A DNA stretch of 64,000 nucleotides, taken from Pseudorasbora parva (Eukaryota; Chordata; Actinopteri; Cypriniformes; Gobionidae). Position numbers and translations under genes: made by a program. How positions within the stretch are numbered: position 1 is the first letter of the stretch; every line of letters starts with the position of its first letter. The stretch is from positions 30,135,742 to 30,199,741 of the forward strand of contig NC_090178.1 of the NCBI RefSeq assembly GCF_024679245.1. Reading direction: 5' to 3'. The notes beneath the pieces are model-generated. The model saw nothing but the letters and a program-made list of their open reading frames with translations. It was not told where the DNA came from and did no database searches. This document shows, piece after piece, positions 27,006-39,260 of this stretch.

Positions 27006-28054
27006 TGAAGGGGGGATTTTGAAATCCACTGCCGCTTCAATATACCTGTATATATTTATATCCTAATTAACTTCATAATCAAAACCTTAATTAATATTTA
27101 TCTTCCTATATTACCTATATTATTATAATGATTCTATCCAGTTATGATTTTGTTTTAGTTTCTTGTTTTCTAAAGTGTGTATTTGGTCTCTGAGGAGTGA
27201 CTGAGGGTCTGGCCTAGAGATGTGTGATGTGTCACTAAACACTTGATCAACAAGGTCGTGTGTTTGGATTTGAGGTATCACACACCCCTAACATGTCAGG
27301 AGTGCAGTAACAGGGTTTACTCACTTAGCCCGGCTTCCAGAGATGAAATATGGATTTGTCTTTCATTTAATTTATTATATTTTCTTCCTTTTATATTTTC
27401 TTTTACTGCAACACTAAAGACTCAAGATGAATATTGCCTGTACTATTGTGTGTCCCTCTCACTAAAAGAAAGCACATGTTATCAGTATGTTTTGGTAAGA
27501 ACTGGTTAGAACTGGAGCTTAATCAGCTCCAACCTTGGAGAGAGTGTGTATCTGTGTATGTGCGCAATATTCTATGTTACAGATCAGAATGGTGTTCAAT
27601 GGGCACTCTAAGAGATGGGTGGACTTGTTGTTCTGGGCAAGCTGGCGCCTGCTCCAGATCTGGAAGGTCACTACGGGCCTAATTCTGGGTGAAAGCATCA
27701 ACAAGTGACACGTCAGTGGAAACGTGCATCAGATTAACTGACTCGAGTGGAAATTTACCATGACTGTGCATTGTCTCTGAGCCAATCAGAACCATCCACA
27801 TTGCAGTAATGACGTGGATAAGACCTTGAAAATGGTATAACTGTTGGGACAATTGTATGTACGATAGGGCGAGGCAACGAGACGGTGAGAGAGGGAGCGC
27901 GGCCTACGAACTCCTTGTGAGACTTGAAGCTGGCTTCTGCTTTTGAAACTGCAAACTATTCTTAAGTAAATTTTTCTTTTATTTAATTGGAATCCTGACT
28001 CTGTCTTCATTTCTTCACTACTGGTCCTGGGTCATAAGCTGTTAACCCCTAACA
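27006..28054 (+). repeat. 3' LTR
   Basis: Same length as the 5' LTR and, by eye, without differences. Preceded by a purine tract and followed by the GGGT target duplication. Confidence 0.93.
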
Positions 28055-28873
28055 GGGTCTAAAGCACACCTTAAGAAAAATGTGCTCATTTTTCAAAAAA
28101 GTTCATACTTGTGCAAAAAAATCTCTAGCAACGTTTGCATTATTTTCTGTTTATTTTGATTAATAAAATAATTAACCATTGTTCAGTAAATATTAAAATG
28201 TTAAAATAAAAAATATTTTTAAAATACAGAAACACATTTTTAAGTAAATAATCTGAAAACATTGAAAGAATGAGATCCCATAATAATTTAATAACATTTT
28301 ATCATTGCAACAACTGAATATATATTTGTATTATATGATTATTATCATATTTTTATTATAAATCTGATGTTACCTCTAATATGGACGCCCAACTTAAGAT
28401 ATTTACAATCTGAATCTTAACAATGTCATGTCAACAAATGGAAGTCAGTCAGCTGTTTATCATGTTAAATATGCCGTTTATCCCAAATACCATACTTTTA
28501 CATATTCTTATTAAAAAGAATGTGTAAAATATGTGATCAAAAAACTGTTGCGTATGATTTACATAAAAATCATAAACAAGACCTTTGTCTCAAAATATAT
28601 TCAATAATTTTAGTGATTCTCATTTGCTACTTAAATCTCCAATAAAAAATTAAAATAGAAAAGAGATCAAATTAGCCCAGAATCAGCTTTTTGGAAGAAT
28701 AATTGGAACAACATAAATTTAATTAGCACTAAAGCCTAAAAATTGTATTTACAGTATGATTGTAAAATATCTGTTATTAATTCTCTATATTAAGATCATA
28801 CTCAATCCCGTTATATTGCCCATTTTTTTTTGGTTTGGGCCACTGCCCCTCAAAATGTCTGTGCACGGCCCAG

Positions 28874-29163
28874 TCAGGGTGCCCATGGGCATGTGAGCAT
28901 CAGAACTGGACCACGGAGCAATGGAAGAATGTGACCTGGTCTGATGAATCACATCATATCACGTGAATTTCTGGGAGTGTGTGCATCACTTACCTGGGGA
29001 ACGCATGGCACCAGGATGCACTATGGGAAGAAGGCAAGCCGGCGGTGGCAGTGTGATGCTTTGGGCAATGTTCTGCCATCCATGTGGATGTTACTTTGAA
29101 ACATATTATCAAACCATTCTTGCAGACCATGTACATCCTTTCATGGAAATGGTTTTCCCTGGT
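28874..29163 (+). pseudogene. Tc1-like remnant, right part
   Basis: Continuation of the 19290-19616 remnant after the nested insertions. It starts at the second TCAGGGTG copy and includes frames encoding GGGSVMLWAMF and ILADHVHPFMEMVFPGG, both typical of the Tc1-type DDE domain. It ends abruptly next to an oppositely oriented Tc1 remnant. Confidence 0.8.
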
Positions 29164-29765
29164 GGCTCTAAAGATCTGGTGATTGTGGGGGTCATCTGAG
29201 TTTAGTGAACTCATTGTCATGTTCAAGAAATCAGTTTGAGATGATTTGAGCTTTGTGACATGGTGTGTTCTGCTGGTCATAAAGGGATGGACATGGTCAG
29301 CAGCAATACTCAGGGAAGGCTGTGGCAATGCTCAGTTGGTATAAAGGGTGGCAAGAAAATATCCCCCACACCATTCACCAGGAGCAGCCTTAATAGGACG
29401 GATCCATGCTTTCATTTTGTTTACTCCAAATTCTCACCCTACCATCTGAATGTCGCAGCAGAAATTGAGACTCATCAGGCCGCAGGCAACGTTTTTCCAA
29501 TCTTCTATTGTCCCATTTTGATGAGCCCTTGTGAATTGTAGCCTGTTTCCTGTTCTTAGCAGACAACACCTGGCGTGTCTTCTGCTGCTGTAGCCCATCT
29601 GCTTTGGTTTTGGATACATTTTGTGTTCCGAGATGCTCTTCTGCAGACCTCGGTTGTAACTGGTCATCTGAGTTACTGTTGCCTTTCTATCAGTTCAGAC
29701 CAGTCTCTCTCTCTCCCCCCCCCCCCACCCCATCCCATCCCATAACCGATGCAATGCAATTGGCT
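29164..29765 (-). pseudogene. Tc1-like transposase remnant, minus strand
   Basis: Read on the minus strand, the frames contain DESQFLLRHSDGRVRIW and, further on, NESMDPS, part of the catalytic domain of a common fish Tc1 family, after an N-terminal part rich in Gln and Lys. Stops and frameshifts interrupt it. It lies head-on against the plus-strand remnant. The first part of a related element is seen at 40349-40660. Confidence 0.75.
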
Positions 29766-29905
29766 GATTAAATATTTGCATTAACGTGTTGATAAGCTGA
29801 GCCCATATGTTGCAATAGGTTTACTGTCATCTGCTGGTGAAGCTCTATAATGACATTATAAGAAGCTTCATTAAAAAAGCAAACAAGTTCACAGAACCCC
29901 AAACC

Positions 29906-29911
29906 TTTATT
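29906..29911 (-). terminator. Candidate stmn2 poly(A) signal
   Basis: AATAAA on the gene strand, followed by a GT-rich stretch (GGTTTGGGGTTCTGTG) resembling a downstream cleavage element. It would give a 3' UTR of about 1.5 kb. Another AATAAA at 30653-30658 is an alternative. Confidence 0.35.
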
Positions 29912-31026
29912 TTCACCAAAGTTTGCACACACAGAAATGAGAGGGGAAAAGACAAGTTTGGCAGCCGAAGACACTTCAAGCATATTTATAGAAGAGACAG
30001 TGATCTGAAAAAATAAATAAATAATTGAAATAAAATCATAATCATTCAGTGCATATTCTGCATCTGCCCATCACTTCACCTCTGGAGAGAAAGGACACAA
30101 ATGCTCGGTCAACCTAACATGGATACACACTTACAGTACACACACTCACTCCAATCTCACCAAAATAAACCAATTACAAAATAGTCACACGTCAAAGGCT
30201 GTAGTTGGGAGTATATGGGGATACATTCAGCTGGTAAAGATGTTACCTATTTTATCAAGCCAAACACATGTCAGAACATTCGGGGAGATACAACTCCTTT
30301 AATTACACCGCTGTACTAATGAAGATGTCCTGCTAGAGACAGATGACAAACATCAGCCTTGAGAGCCGAAGGCCTGAATCGATGTGTGGGTGAGGGGGAG
30401 GTCACCAAATAGAGCATGGCTGGGATAGGAACTGGCTGGTTATTTTTTCCTTTTCTTCTAATATAATGCAGGCGAAGCTGTCTAGTCCAAAGGGTCCAGA
30501 AAGGGGTGCAGTGTTTCCAATCGTCAGCCAACAAAAGAGTACGTTTGCAGATGTCGGCATGCAGATGTTCATAACATTTCAAGAGAGGGATATTTCATTT
30601 CACAGAGAGAACTAAAATACAGAATTTCAAAATGAGACACTATTAACATGTTTTTATTTCTTTCAGTACTCATATCTCAAGCTATTTGTTCAGGAAAAAG
30701 TGGCTATGTCTTGATCATGCTGCATATAAACTTAAGTGCAATATATATTTATGAGTCTTGGGGTATGTTTGCTTTTTAAAATGTAAATCTATGTTGACCT
30801 GGGGCCTGAGCACTGAAGCTTTTTGCATTCTTCACAATTACACCAAACTTTACATCATTTAACACTGCAAACGTAAGCGAGCAGCTTTCTCACAACACCA
30901 AAAACCTTTCACATGATCAAACCAGACGTGCCTGAATAAAAAAAGAAATTGACAAACAATAATAATAAAAGAATTAACACAATGTACCATGTAGATTTGA
31001 TACATTTGATTTATCATTCAATCAGG

Positions 31027-31213
<187 letters not shown>

Positions 31214-31401
31214 AAAATATGTATTTACAAAATAATACGTGTCTTCCCATTACTCTATGAAATCAAGCAAGACCGTTCAAACAGTATACGAGTGTGATAC
31301 TAGTTGTTTTGACTGGTTTTTACCAGTGGTTGTGTGTGAGTGTGCGTGAGCAGGATAGGATGACAGGTTGGCTGATGAAGGGTATGAGGAGGATGAGAAC
31401 T

Positions 31402-34400
31402 TCACGCTATTAGCTCTTCCCTCAGCTCCTTGTTCCTGCGGACAATTGCAGCATGTCGCTCCTGATAGGACCAAAACAAACACATAGCAACACATACTAT
31501 TATACTGATCATTCATTTATTAACACAAAGCTGTGCCTTTTATATATCCAAAAGGAATTGTGCAACACACTTACGTGAGTAAAACATGTTTTCATATGTA
31601 ATAGTAGTCTCGGGGCGATGTGATTTCCAGACGGGCTACCAAAATGCAAGCCCGTGAGGCAGGCCGTTAAATCTCAAATAGTGATATATTATTCCTTTCT
31701 TGATCTTGGCGAGTTCACATATGTGTGTGTGTGTGTGTGTGTGCGTGTGTGTGTGCGCGCTCACGCATGGTTCGTGCTTATATCCACCGATCGGGCGGGA
31801 CAAGTAATGCAAAAATAACATTCCAATCAATCGCAGATGGATGAGAAATGTTTGTTTGATGAAGACATTTACGAGCCCTGTGATTGAGAGAATCATTCCG
31901 GTTGCTGCTTTCAAAACAATGCCTCCCTCATGTTAACTGAACTGACAGGGGAGCTGAAGATTATTAAATATGCAAATCTTGTCCAATCCTAGCTGTGGGC
32001 GTTTACTTCCGAGTCTCCATTGCGGCACGCCCATCAAAACCCAGCGTTTAGAAGAGATTCTTAAAACCAGTGTAGAAAATAGACTATTACTTATTAGTTA
32101 TGATATTTTTGAATCTAAAAAAACACACAAACGTCATTAGTTGACCTTAGACAACAGTATAAACACATAAAAAAAGCCTGTTCATGACACCTTTAAGACT
32201 GCAATAATAAACTTCCGGAGCCTGTCTCATCATATCCGTAAATAGAGAAAAGTTGCTCCAGCTACTCTGACGCGTACGTGTATGGAGGGGAGTGAAATAG
32301 GTTAATCGTTAGCAAAAACTCAAATCTCCGGGGAACCGAGGAGCTTCTTCTGCCAATCCGTTAAAACATGCCAGCAAAACATGCTAATTCATGCTAGCAA
32401 TGTCTTTCTCACTTTCTTTCCCTTTCCACTTCATTAAATTTAAATCTTATTTTTAAGAAGTACTGTCTATTAATGGGTCTTTCTTCAGCTAGTCAGCTTG
32501 AGATCCTTTCCATTTTTTAAGTCTTTTAGTTAATGTTTTATGAGCAGTAGGATAATCTCTGTCTTTTTAGTTACGAAAAAAAAGAACCATATTCATCAAC
32601 AGTCATGCAGAGCCGAAGCACAACCAAAACAATGTTTTTCCGCAAAATGCAGAATGCACTGCCAGAAGTTACATAGTGTACCTTAAATTGACAAACTAAT
32701 TTAGGTAATACTTTATTTTAAGGTGATACAGTTACATGTTACGACATGTAGTTACTATAGTAATAACAATAAATTATGCATAACTACAAGTAACTAACCC
32801 TAAACCAAGCCCTAACCGTAACTCTATAGTAAGTACAAGTAGTTCATTAATATTACTCAGTACTTATTTGAGCAAATACAATGTAGCCACCTTAAATAAA
32901 GTGTAACTGTAATTTTATATTATTTATTATTAGACAATTAAATATCTTAATATATATTATAAATAAATTATTCATATAATTAAATAATATTTATTAAATG
33001 ATACATTTAAATTTACATAATTATATTTACAGTCCAGCTTTTTTGCTCACCTTCTCATGCAAGCGTTCCATCATGGCCGCCAGGTAAGCCTCCCGGTTTT
33101 CCTTGATCTGCTCCATCTTGAGAATGAGCTTTTCCTCTGCCATCTTGCTGAAGTTGCTGTTCTCCTCCATGGCTTTGAGCAGCACATCTCTCTCGTGCTC
33201 ACGTTTCTCAGCCAGAGCTTTGAGCACCTGAGCTTCCTGGGACTGTTGAGGAAAGTCAGTCAAACAATGCAATTAAGGCGTGGAAGGGCATACATTTCTT
33301 GAGGTTTTAAATTGATTTCAAAGTGGTTGACCTATATTTATTGATTCATTGATTCGTGTACACTTGTCTGTGTTAATACAATTTTAAGCTTTATAGCTAC
33401 AGCTCAGAAAGCTTTTATACATTCAGTTCCACTAACCCTTCTGCGGTCCTCAGCAGCTTCCAGTTTCTTCTGGATGTCTTCCAGTGACACATCCCTCTTC
33501 TTTGGAGGGGAGGTGATGCTGTGGGCCACGTCCGACACAGGTGACGGCGGTTTCAGGATCACCTCGAAGGCCTGACCTGAGGCCCTTTTATTTATGGGCT
33601 TTACTTCCATATCTACAAGACAACAACCAATGTCAAATTAACTCACTTAATAAAAGGGGCATAGCTTCAATTAAGTCATGTCAATTCATTATTTCCTGCA
33701 CATAGAAAAAAAAAAACATCAGGCTTTAGTAAATAATAATTACGAAAAATTCATAATTAAGACATGCTAAGTCAAAACTATGACATACTTACAGGTCCTT
33801 CTAAAGAAATTAGCATATTGTGATAAAGTTCATTATTTTCCATAATGTAATGATAAAAATTTAACTTTCATATATTTTAGATTCATTGCACCCCAACTGA
33901 AATATTTCAGGTCTTTTATTGTTTTAATACTGATGATTTTGGCATACTGCTCATGAAAACCCAAAATTCCTATCTCAAACAATTAGCATATTTCATCCGA
34001 CCAATAAAAGAAAAGTGTTTTTAATACAAAAAAAGTCAACCTTCAAATAATTATGTTCAGTTATGCACTCAATACTTGGTCGGGAATCCTTTTGCAGAAA
34101 TGACTGCTTCAATGCGGCGTGGCATGGAGGCGATCAGCCTGTGGCACTGCTGAGGTGTTATGGAGGCCCAGGATGCTTCGATAGCGGCCTTAAGCTCATC
34201 CAGAGTGTTGGGTCTTGAGTCTCTCAACTTTCTCTTCACAATATCCCACAGATTCTCTATGGGGTTCAGGTCAGGAGAGTTGGCAATCCAATTGAGCACA
34301 GTAATACCATGGTCAGTAAACCATTTACCAGTGGTTTTGGCACTGTGAGCAGGTGCCAGGTCGTGCTGAAAAACCAAATCTTCATCTCCATAAAGCTTTT

Positions 34401-35221
34401 CAGCAGATGGAAGCATGAAGTGCTCCAAAATATCCTGATAGCTAGCTGCATTGACCCTGCCCTTGATAAAACACAGTGGACCAACACCAGCAGCTGACAT
34501 GGCACCCCAGACCATCACTGACTGTGGGTACTTGACACTGGACTTCAGGCATTTTGGCATTTCCTTCTCCCCAGTCTTCCTCCAGACTCTGGCACCTTGA
34601 TTTCCAAATGACATGCAAAATTTGAGCAACAGTCCAGTGCTGCTTCTCTGTAGCCCAGGTCAGGCGCTTCTGCCGCTGTTTCTGGTTCAAAAGTGTCTTG
34701 ACCTGGGGAATGCGGCACCTGTAGCCCATTTCCTGCACACCCCTGTGCACGGTAGTTCTGGATGTTTCTACTCCAGACTCAGTCCAATGCCTCCGCAGGT
34801 CCCCCAAGGTCTGGAATCGGCCCTTCTCCACAATCTTCCTCAGGGTCCGGTCACCTCTTCTCGTTGTGCAGCGTTTTTTGCCACACTTTTTCCTTCCCAC
34901 AGACTTCCCACTGAGGTGCCTTGATACAGCACACTGGGAACAGCCTATTCGTTCAGAAATTTCTTTCTGTGTCTTACCCTCTCGCTTGAGGGTGTCAATG
35001 ATGGCCTTCTGGACAGGGTCGGGTTGGCAGTCTTACCCATGATTGCGGTTTTGAGTAATGAACCAGGCTGGGAGTTTTTAAAAGCCTTAGGAATCTTTTG
35101 CAGGTGTTTAGAGTTAATTAGTTGATTCAGATGATTAGGTTAATAGCTCGTTTAGAGAACCTTTTCATGATATGCTAATTTTTTGAGACAAAAGTTGGAA
35201 TTATGACAACATAATAAGGAG

Positions 35222-35276
<55 letters not shown>

Positions 35277-37712
35277 CTATGAAACTAAAAAGTTAAAATT
35301 GTGACAGACATAATTATGACAAAAAGTATAAATTATGACATAATTATGAGATGCTAAATCAGAATTATTAGAGATGCTAAGAGATAGATACGTCATAATT
35401 ATGAGATAAAAAGTTGAATAGACAAATAAATGTTTACTTTTGTCATAATTATGACCTTTTACCTCATAATTTGGATTTTTTTTGTCATTTTAACCTTTCA
35501 TAATTATGACAGCATGTCATCATTTACACTCTTTATATAAATTTGACTGTCATAATTTCTGTTTTTATGTCACAATTATTATTTAATAAAGGATGTTTAT
35601 TTTCTTATGTGGCTCATGTTTCAATTAATTTATCTTTTCATACATTTCAGAGCATAATTAATTCAGTTTCCGATCAAGAAATTATCAGCATTTTTAACGT
35701 GTTCTTATATTTATTTATATTTATTATATAAAAATCTTATATATCCTTATATTTATTATGTAAAATGTATTATTTTTATAATTATTATATAAATATCAAT
35801 AATAGTCCACAAAAGGCCTAGCCTGACATGTTCACACTCAATTCGAGTCAGAATATGAGTCTGAAACTGCTCCATTGGGCTGTGATTGTGGGGCGTGTTT
35901 CAACCGAACCAGGAAAGACATCAATTGGACAGACCTACAACCAATCAGAGCAACGAAGAGACGCATCGTCAAATGTCAACAGAGTTCAACTGCACTGTGT
36001 TGCCATGTCCCCGTTTTTTTCCGTGGGTTGTTGTCTATGACCGCGGGTTGAAGCGACTATTACGTGATATATAGAGTTTTATATCTTGATATTTTAGAAT
36101 TTTACACCTTGCCAAAATAACACACATTTTACACCCCCAAACACCATTTTTATAAACTGAGAAGCTATTGTTTAGGGCTGGTAGTTGGCGGGTTTTGTTG
36201 TAAAAACTTGGCAACCCTGTCTGCACGCGCGCTGCAATAAACGATCTTTGCCGGTGTTGTAAAAAAATAAAATAATTTAATGATACACAGAGTACTTACC
36301 CAACATGACCATCATTTTAGAGAGAAATTGTGATGGTGAATGCTTATACAAACAAGCTCTCCGTTTAGGATTCGAACAAATATAATCCAAGCCCCTTTGA
36401 TGACGTGCATGATTACGTTACTGTTGATCATCTGTCCATCATCGTCTAAAGCCCGCCCTGATGATTTCATTGGTCCGAACAGTTTCTGTTCGGGGATAAT
36501 TACTCCTCTATGGAGCGAGGCCAGACCGAACTGCCTAAGCTAAACATTTTGTGGGAGGGGCTAAGTTCGGCTGGCATCCAGAATATAAAAGGCCGTAACT
36601 GACAACATTAATTAAAAATGAGCAATACATTTGTTACAGTAGATATTAATATTTGGTAATAAACATTAAATAATACAACTGTTCATGCTAGATCAGGTAA
36701 TATAGACAACTTTTGAATTTAATGTTTTCCTAAATGCTAAAATGAATATTAAGATTAAAAGAATGTTTTACAACTGCATTGAAAGTTGTAGATGACTAAT
36801 GCTAACAAATGGAACCTTATTGTAAAGTGTTACCAAAATAGCAATATGCATTTCATATATTGCGTCAAATGAAAACTAATCTGTTCTCTCACTTACCTTC
36901 AAACTCACAGACGAGGTTGTTGCGTGTCTGTGGGCTGAAGCAGGAGCAAATGAGCGAGAGCATGGACAGCTCCTTCATCTTCTCTTTGTATGCTGGAACA
37001 ACACAAAATTGGTCCCTTGTTAGTCGTACACACGCCCACAAATGTGCTGAAGTTTACAGGCCAGAGCATATCGCCCGGTCTCTACAGCTCTTCAGGGAAT
37101 TCAATTGGGGGCTATAACATACCCTGTACTTCATCTCCGAGTGTCTGTCTCTATGATGCTTCAACTGAGCGACTGATCGACACTGCCACTTTAACTACAT
37201 TAGCTCTTTTCAAAAGCTTATTATAGTGGTGAACAATGAAAAAAAAGTATTAATCAGGAACAAGCATAACAATATCCCTATATACACACTGAAAACAATA
37301 CTGTAGGATTTAAGTGTGTGAAAGAAATTTGTGTGAAAGAATGTGAAAGACAAAATATTTTATTGTAAAGCATATTCCAATAATCTTTGGTTCGTTTACA
37401 ACTTAGAAGAATCGTTTTTGTTACAGATTAGTGGATAAACACAACCAACTGAAATACAACAAAGCATAAGAGTGGCACAAATGGAGTCTACCGAGAGATT
37501 TTTCTACATTCAAACAAATGGAGCTTGCAGACTCATGAAAAATGCAGCAGGCACACTAATGACACTTCTCATTTCCTGCCCTCTGTAGCGTTTTACAGAT
37601 TACAAGCACATCCAACAACCCATTAGCAAGAAAATTACAGCCAGACACCAGCCAGACTAGGACAAACTAAACAAGTAGGACTAAATAAGAAAATCAAGTA
37701 AATATGATAGTA

Positions 37713-37770
<58 letters not shown>

Positions 37771-39042
37771 ATACTCTCAGTGTCCAAATCACACACAGGG
37801 GCAAATTCCTGCCCGGGGTCACAGACCGGTGTCCAACATAGTGTCAGTACTTATTTGTCCGGTGCTGCAAAGGCCACCCTGCAGCATCCCACTGCTGCAG
37901 GGCTGGCCGGTCTCCCAATCTGCGTCTCCTCGGCCTCCTGCAACTCCCCGGCCATTCTTAGCAATATCAACAAGCAGGCCCGCAGCTCGAGAGCCTTACA
38001 CTGATCAATGAACCCTGACAGAACAGCCCATGAACGATTCAGAAAGGCGACTTTACTGCTTCAGTAATTCTACAGGACACACAGAGCCCGAAAAAATGCA
38101 CTGTGAAATCCGCCCATGCCATCTGGTCATGAATCGCATGGACCTGACTCCACAACAAAATAGAGGCTACAATGGAAATAAACACAATAGATGATTTAGA
38201 TTTGATTTTTAAAATCTGTGTCATACACAAACATGAGCAGAGCTACCAATGTTGTTGTATTATAACAATGCACGTGATGAATGAGGCAGGCCTGTGTGTT
38301 ATATCTCAAGATGAACCCGCTTTCAGCCTACATGCATAAAGTGACTCGTTTAAAAAATAAAATGGAGTGTGAATGAGAATATGTCACCTTATCTTTGATG
38401 CCAGTTTATATGCCAGCACTTCATATTGAACAAGAACGATGACATCCATAACAAACAAAAAAACGCGCTAATTCTCATGATTATTCCTTATAAAGCAAGA
38501 ATCTCGAGTTAAATATGGGTTATTAAGGGAAATGCTCCATGGGGATGTATTTGTGTGGATTTTATGGCTATATTGTCTGGGCAGCGTTTCTTGGGTGCGG
38601 TCTTTCTGCATTATGATGCGCGGCAGCAGGAGCAGGTGCGCCATCGCCAATCATTTTACATACATGTCACTATATTGAGACATTTACGCAGGCTATTTAT
38701 TCTAATTCATAATGCAAGTGACATTGACTTCACTGAATATTCTAAACTATATTAATGGAAGAAATGCGACATGTACCTTTGTAGGATGCCTCCGTCCATG
38801 TAAACGTAGAGTCGAGTCGCAGTTGCTTATACAATGCGTTTTATGCACGAATAGGCTATATAAGAACTATATTAATATAGCATTGTCTATATTCAATATA
38901 GATCGTACATGGTATAACGCTCAGTAGATCTTGTCGTAGACATAGCCTACTCAGTCTCCGTTAACATGCCTACAAATGCGACAATGGATTAAGATGACAA
39001 GTGGAGAAATGCGCAGCACTTACCGATCGCTGTTTTGGCCAT
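31402..39042 (-). CDS. stmn2: Stathmin-2 (SCG10), neuronal microtubule regulator
   Basis: Membrane-anchored tubulin-sequestering phosphoprotein of growing neurites. Five coding exons join in frame: 39024-39042 (19 nt), 36897-36992 (96), 33437-33612 (176), 33051-33242 (192) and 31402-31461 (60). All introns are GT-AG, giving 180 aa (mammalian: 179). The N-terminus [20 protein letters not shown] is followed by the palmitoylated pair Cys22 and Cys24 of the SCG10 membrane anchor. Ser50, Ser62 and Ser73 occupy the known PKA and JNK phosphosite positions; Ser98 corresponds to Ser97 after a one-residue insertion. Exons 3-5 form the long stathmin-like tubulin-binding helix, ending [13 protein letters not shown]. 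The MAKTA start separates it from stathmin-3 and stathmin-4. The a/b teleost copy is undetermined. Intron 2 carries a Tc1 transposon. Confidence 0.95.
31719..31756. repeat. (GT)n microsatellite in stmn2 intron 4
   Basis: An imperfect GT tract with single C interruptions. It is intronic and has no coding meaning. Confidence 0.9.
32705..32908. mobile_element. Short palindromic MITE in stmn2 intron 4
   Basis: The ends ACTTTATTTTAAGGTG and the inverted CACCTTAAATAAAGT enclose about 170 bp containing AACCCTAAACC-type motifs, a dispersed-repeat structure frequent in fish genomes. No coding sequence. Confidence 0.65.
33792..35193 (-). mobile_element. Tc1-like transposon, copy 1, in stmn2 intron 2
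   Basis: The 3' terminus CAGGTCCTTCTAAA follows a TA dinucleotide (33790-33791) and continues into a long terminal repeat region (AAATTAGCATATTGTG). The other end stops at TATGCTAATTTTTTGAG near 35193, where the copy at 40720-43125 continues into its 5' repeat, so copy 1 has lost its 5' terminus. It lies in sequence made of CATAATTATGA motifs (33720-33790 and 35195-35580). Confidence 0.88.
34069..35040 (-). pseudogene. Tc1-like transposase, broken (copy 1)
   Basis: DDE transposase of about 340 aa when intact: N-terminal paired-like helix-turn-helix domains, then a catalytic domain. The C-terminal half (34069-34629) is open and includes [24 protein letters not shown] and [14 protein letters not shown], i.e. 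the second and third catalytic regions. The N-terminal half (34442-34900) is in another frame. Compared with copy 2, about 32 nt are missing after the codons for WTVAQ. This deletion removes the FSDE segment carrying the first catalytic Asp and shifts the frame. A start codon is present at 35038-35040, but the frame up to 34900 is interrupted. Confidence 0.88.
35226..35270. repeat. (TA)n microsatellite
   Basis: About 22 TA units in stmn2 intron 2, just beyond the truncated end of the Tc1 copy. The surrounding CATAATTATGA-type sequence is itself low-complexity. Confidence 0.95.
35815..36060 (+). repeat. Dispersed repeat, copy 1 (inverted partner at 50140-50395)
   Basis: Contains TGGAGCAGTTTC (as its complement), CATCAATTGGACAGACCTAC and CCAATCAGAGCAACG. 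The same order occurs inverted at 50140-50395. The pair lies 14 kb apart and marks one interspersed family. Open frames here are not conserved between the copies. Confidence 0.75.
37716..37767. repeat. (TA)n microsatellite in stmn2 intron 1
   Basis: About 26 uninterrupted TA units in stmn2 intron 1, upstream of coding exon 2 on the gene strand. Confidence 0.95.
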
Positions 39043-39260
39043 GGTGTCCTTTCTTGAATCCGTATTAATTTCCACAATGGTCGTGGTTTGTGCCAGTGGC
39101 GTTGAGAGCGGATGATGCTTAAGGCACTGAGTCAGCAGAGCACAATGAGGAGCGCGGAGGGATGTGAGGAATGGGAGCGGCTGACTTATGATCTAGTCGG
39201 CGCGCAACAGCAGATTGGCCACCGGCAACACTTCACTTCACTGACGTGTGTGGGAGGAAA
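39043..39260 (-). promoter_or_regulatory. Putative stmn2 5' UTR and promoter
   Basis: GC-richer sequence directly upstream of the first coding exon. On the gene strand TGCTGACTCA (39128-39137), an AP-1/NF-E2 type core, lies about 85 nt before the start codon, and a CRE-like ACGTCA half-site is near 39243. No TATA box is obvious. I found no convincing RE1/NRSE, the repressor element known in the mammalian SCG10 promoter. Confidence 0.35.

Larger units (their letters stand above)
20457..28054 (+). mobile_element. LTR retrotransposon, coding-defective, LTRs apparently identical
   Basis: Two direct repeats of 1,049 bp (20457-21505 and 27006-28054) begin TGAAGGGGGG and end CCTAACA, offset by exactly 6,549 bp with no indels. 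The 4-bp target duplication is GGGT at 20453-20456 and 28055-28058. A purine-rich tract (AGGAGGGAG) precedes the 3' LTR, and a candidate primer-binding region (TTTTGGTGGAGGATGC) follows the 5' LTR. Orientation is inferred from these. The 5.5-kb interior has no ORF above about 110 aa and no recognisable protease, reverse transcriptase or integrase; only decayed zinc-knuckle coding is seen. It resembles a large non-autonomous LTR derivative. Confidence 0.93.
19617..28873. mobile_element. hAT-type non-autonomous element (with nested insertions)
   Basis: The ends are CAGGGCCGTGCACAG at the left and CTGTGCACGGCCCAG at the right, an almost perfect 15-bp terminal inverted repeat. An 8-bp target duplication TCAGGGTG sits at 19609-19616 and 28874-28881, the size expected for hAT. 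Without the LTR element and the MITE inside it, the body is only about 1.4 kb and encodes no transposase, so it must have moved using another element's enzyme. It interrupts a Tc1-like remnant. Confidence 0.88.

Noticed and set aside
34160..34924. Plus-strand ORFs opposite the Tc1 transposase, and minus-strand ORFs opposite the copy at 41911-42984
   Set aside because: Antisense shadows of transposase sequence. They have no independent family signature.
36960..36985. An RE1/NRSE-like half site (GGACAGCTCC) in stmn2, considered because mammalian SCG10 has a REST site
   Set aside because: It lies in coding exon 2 (ELSMLS codons), matches only half the consensus, and has no second half at the right spacing.
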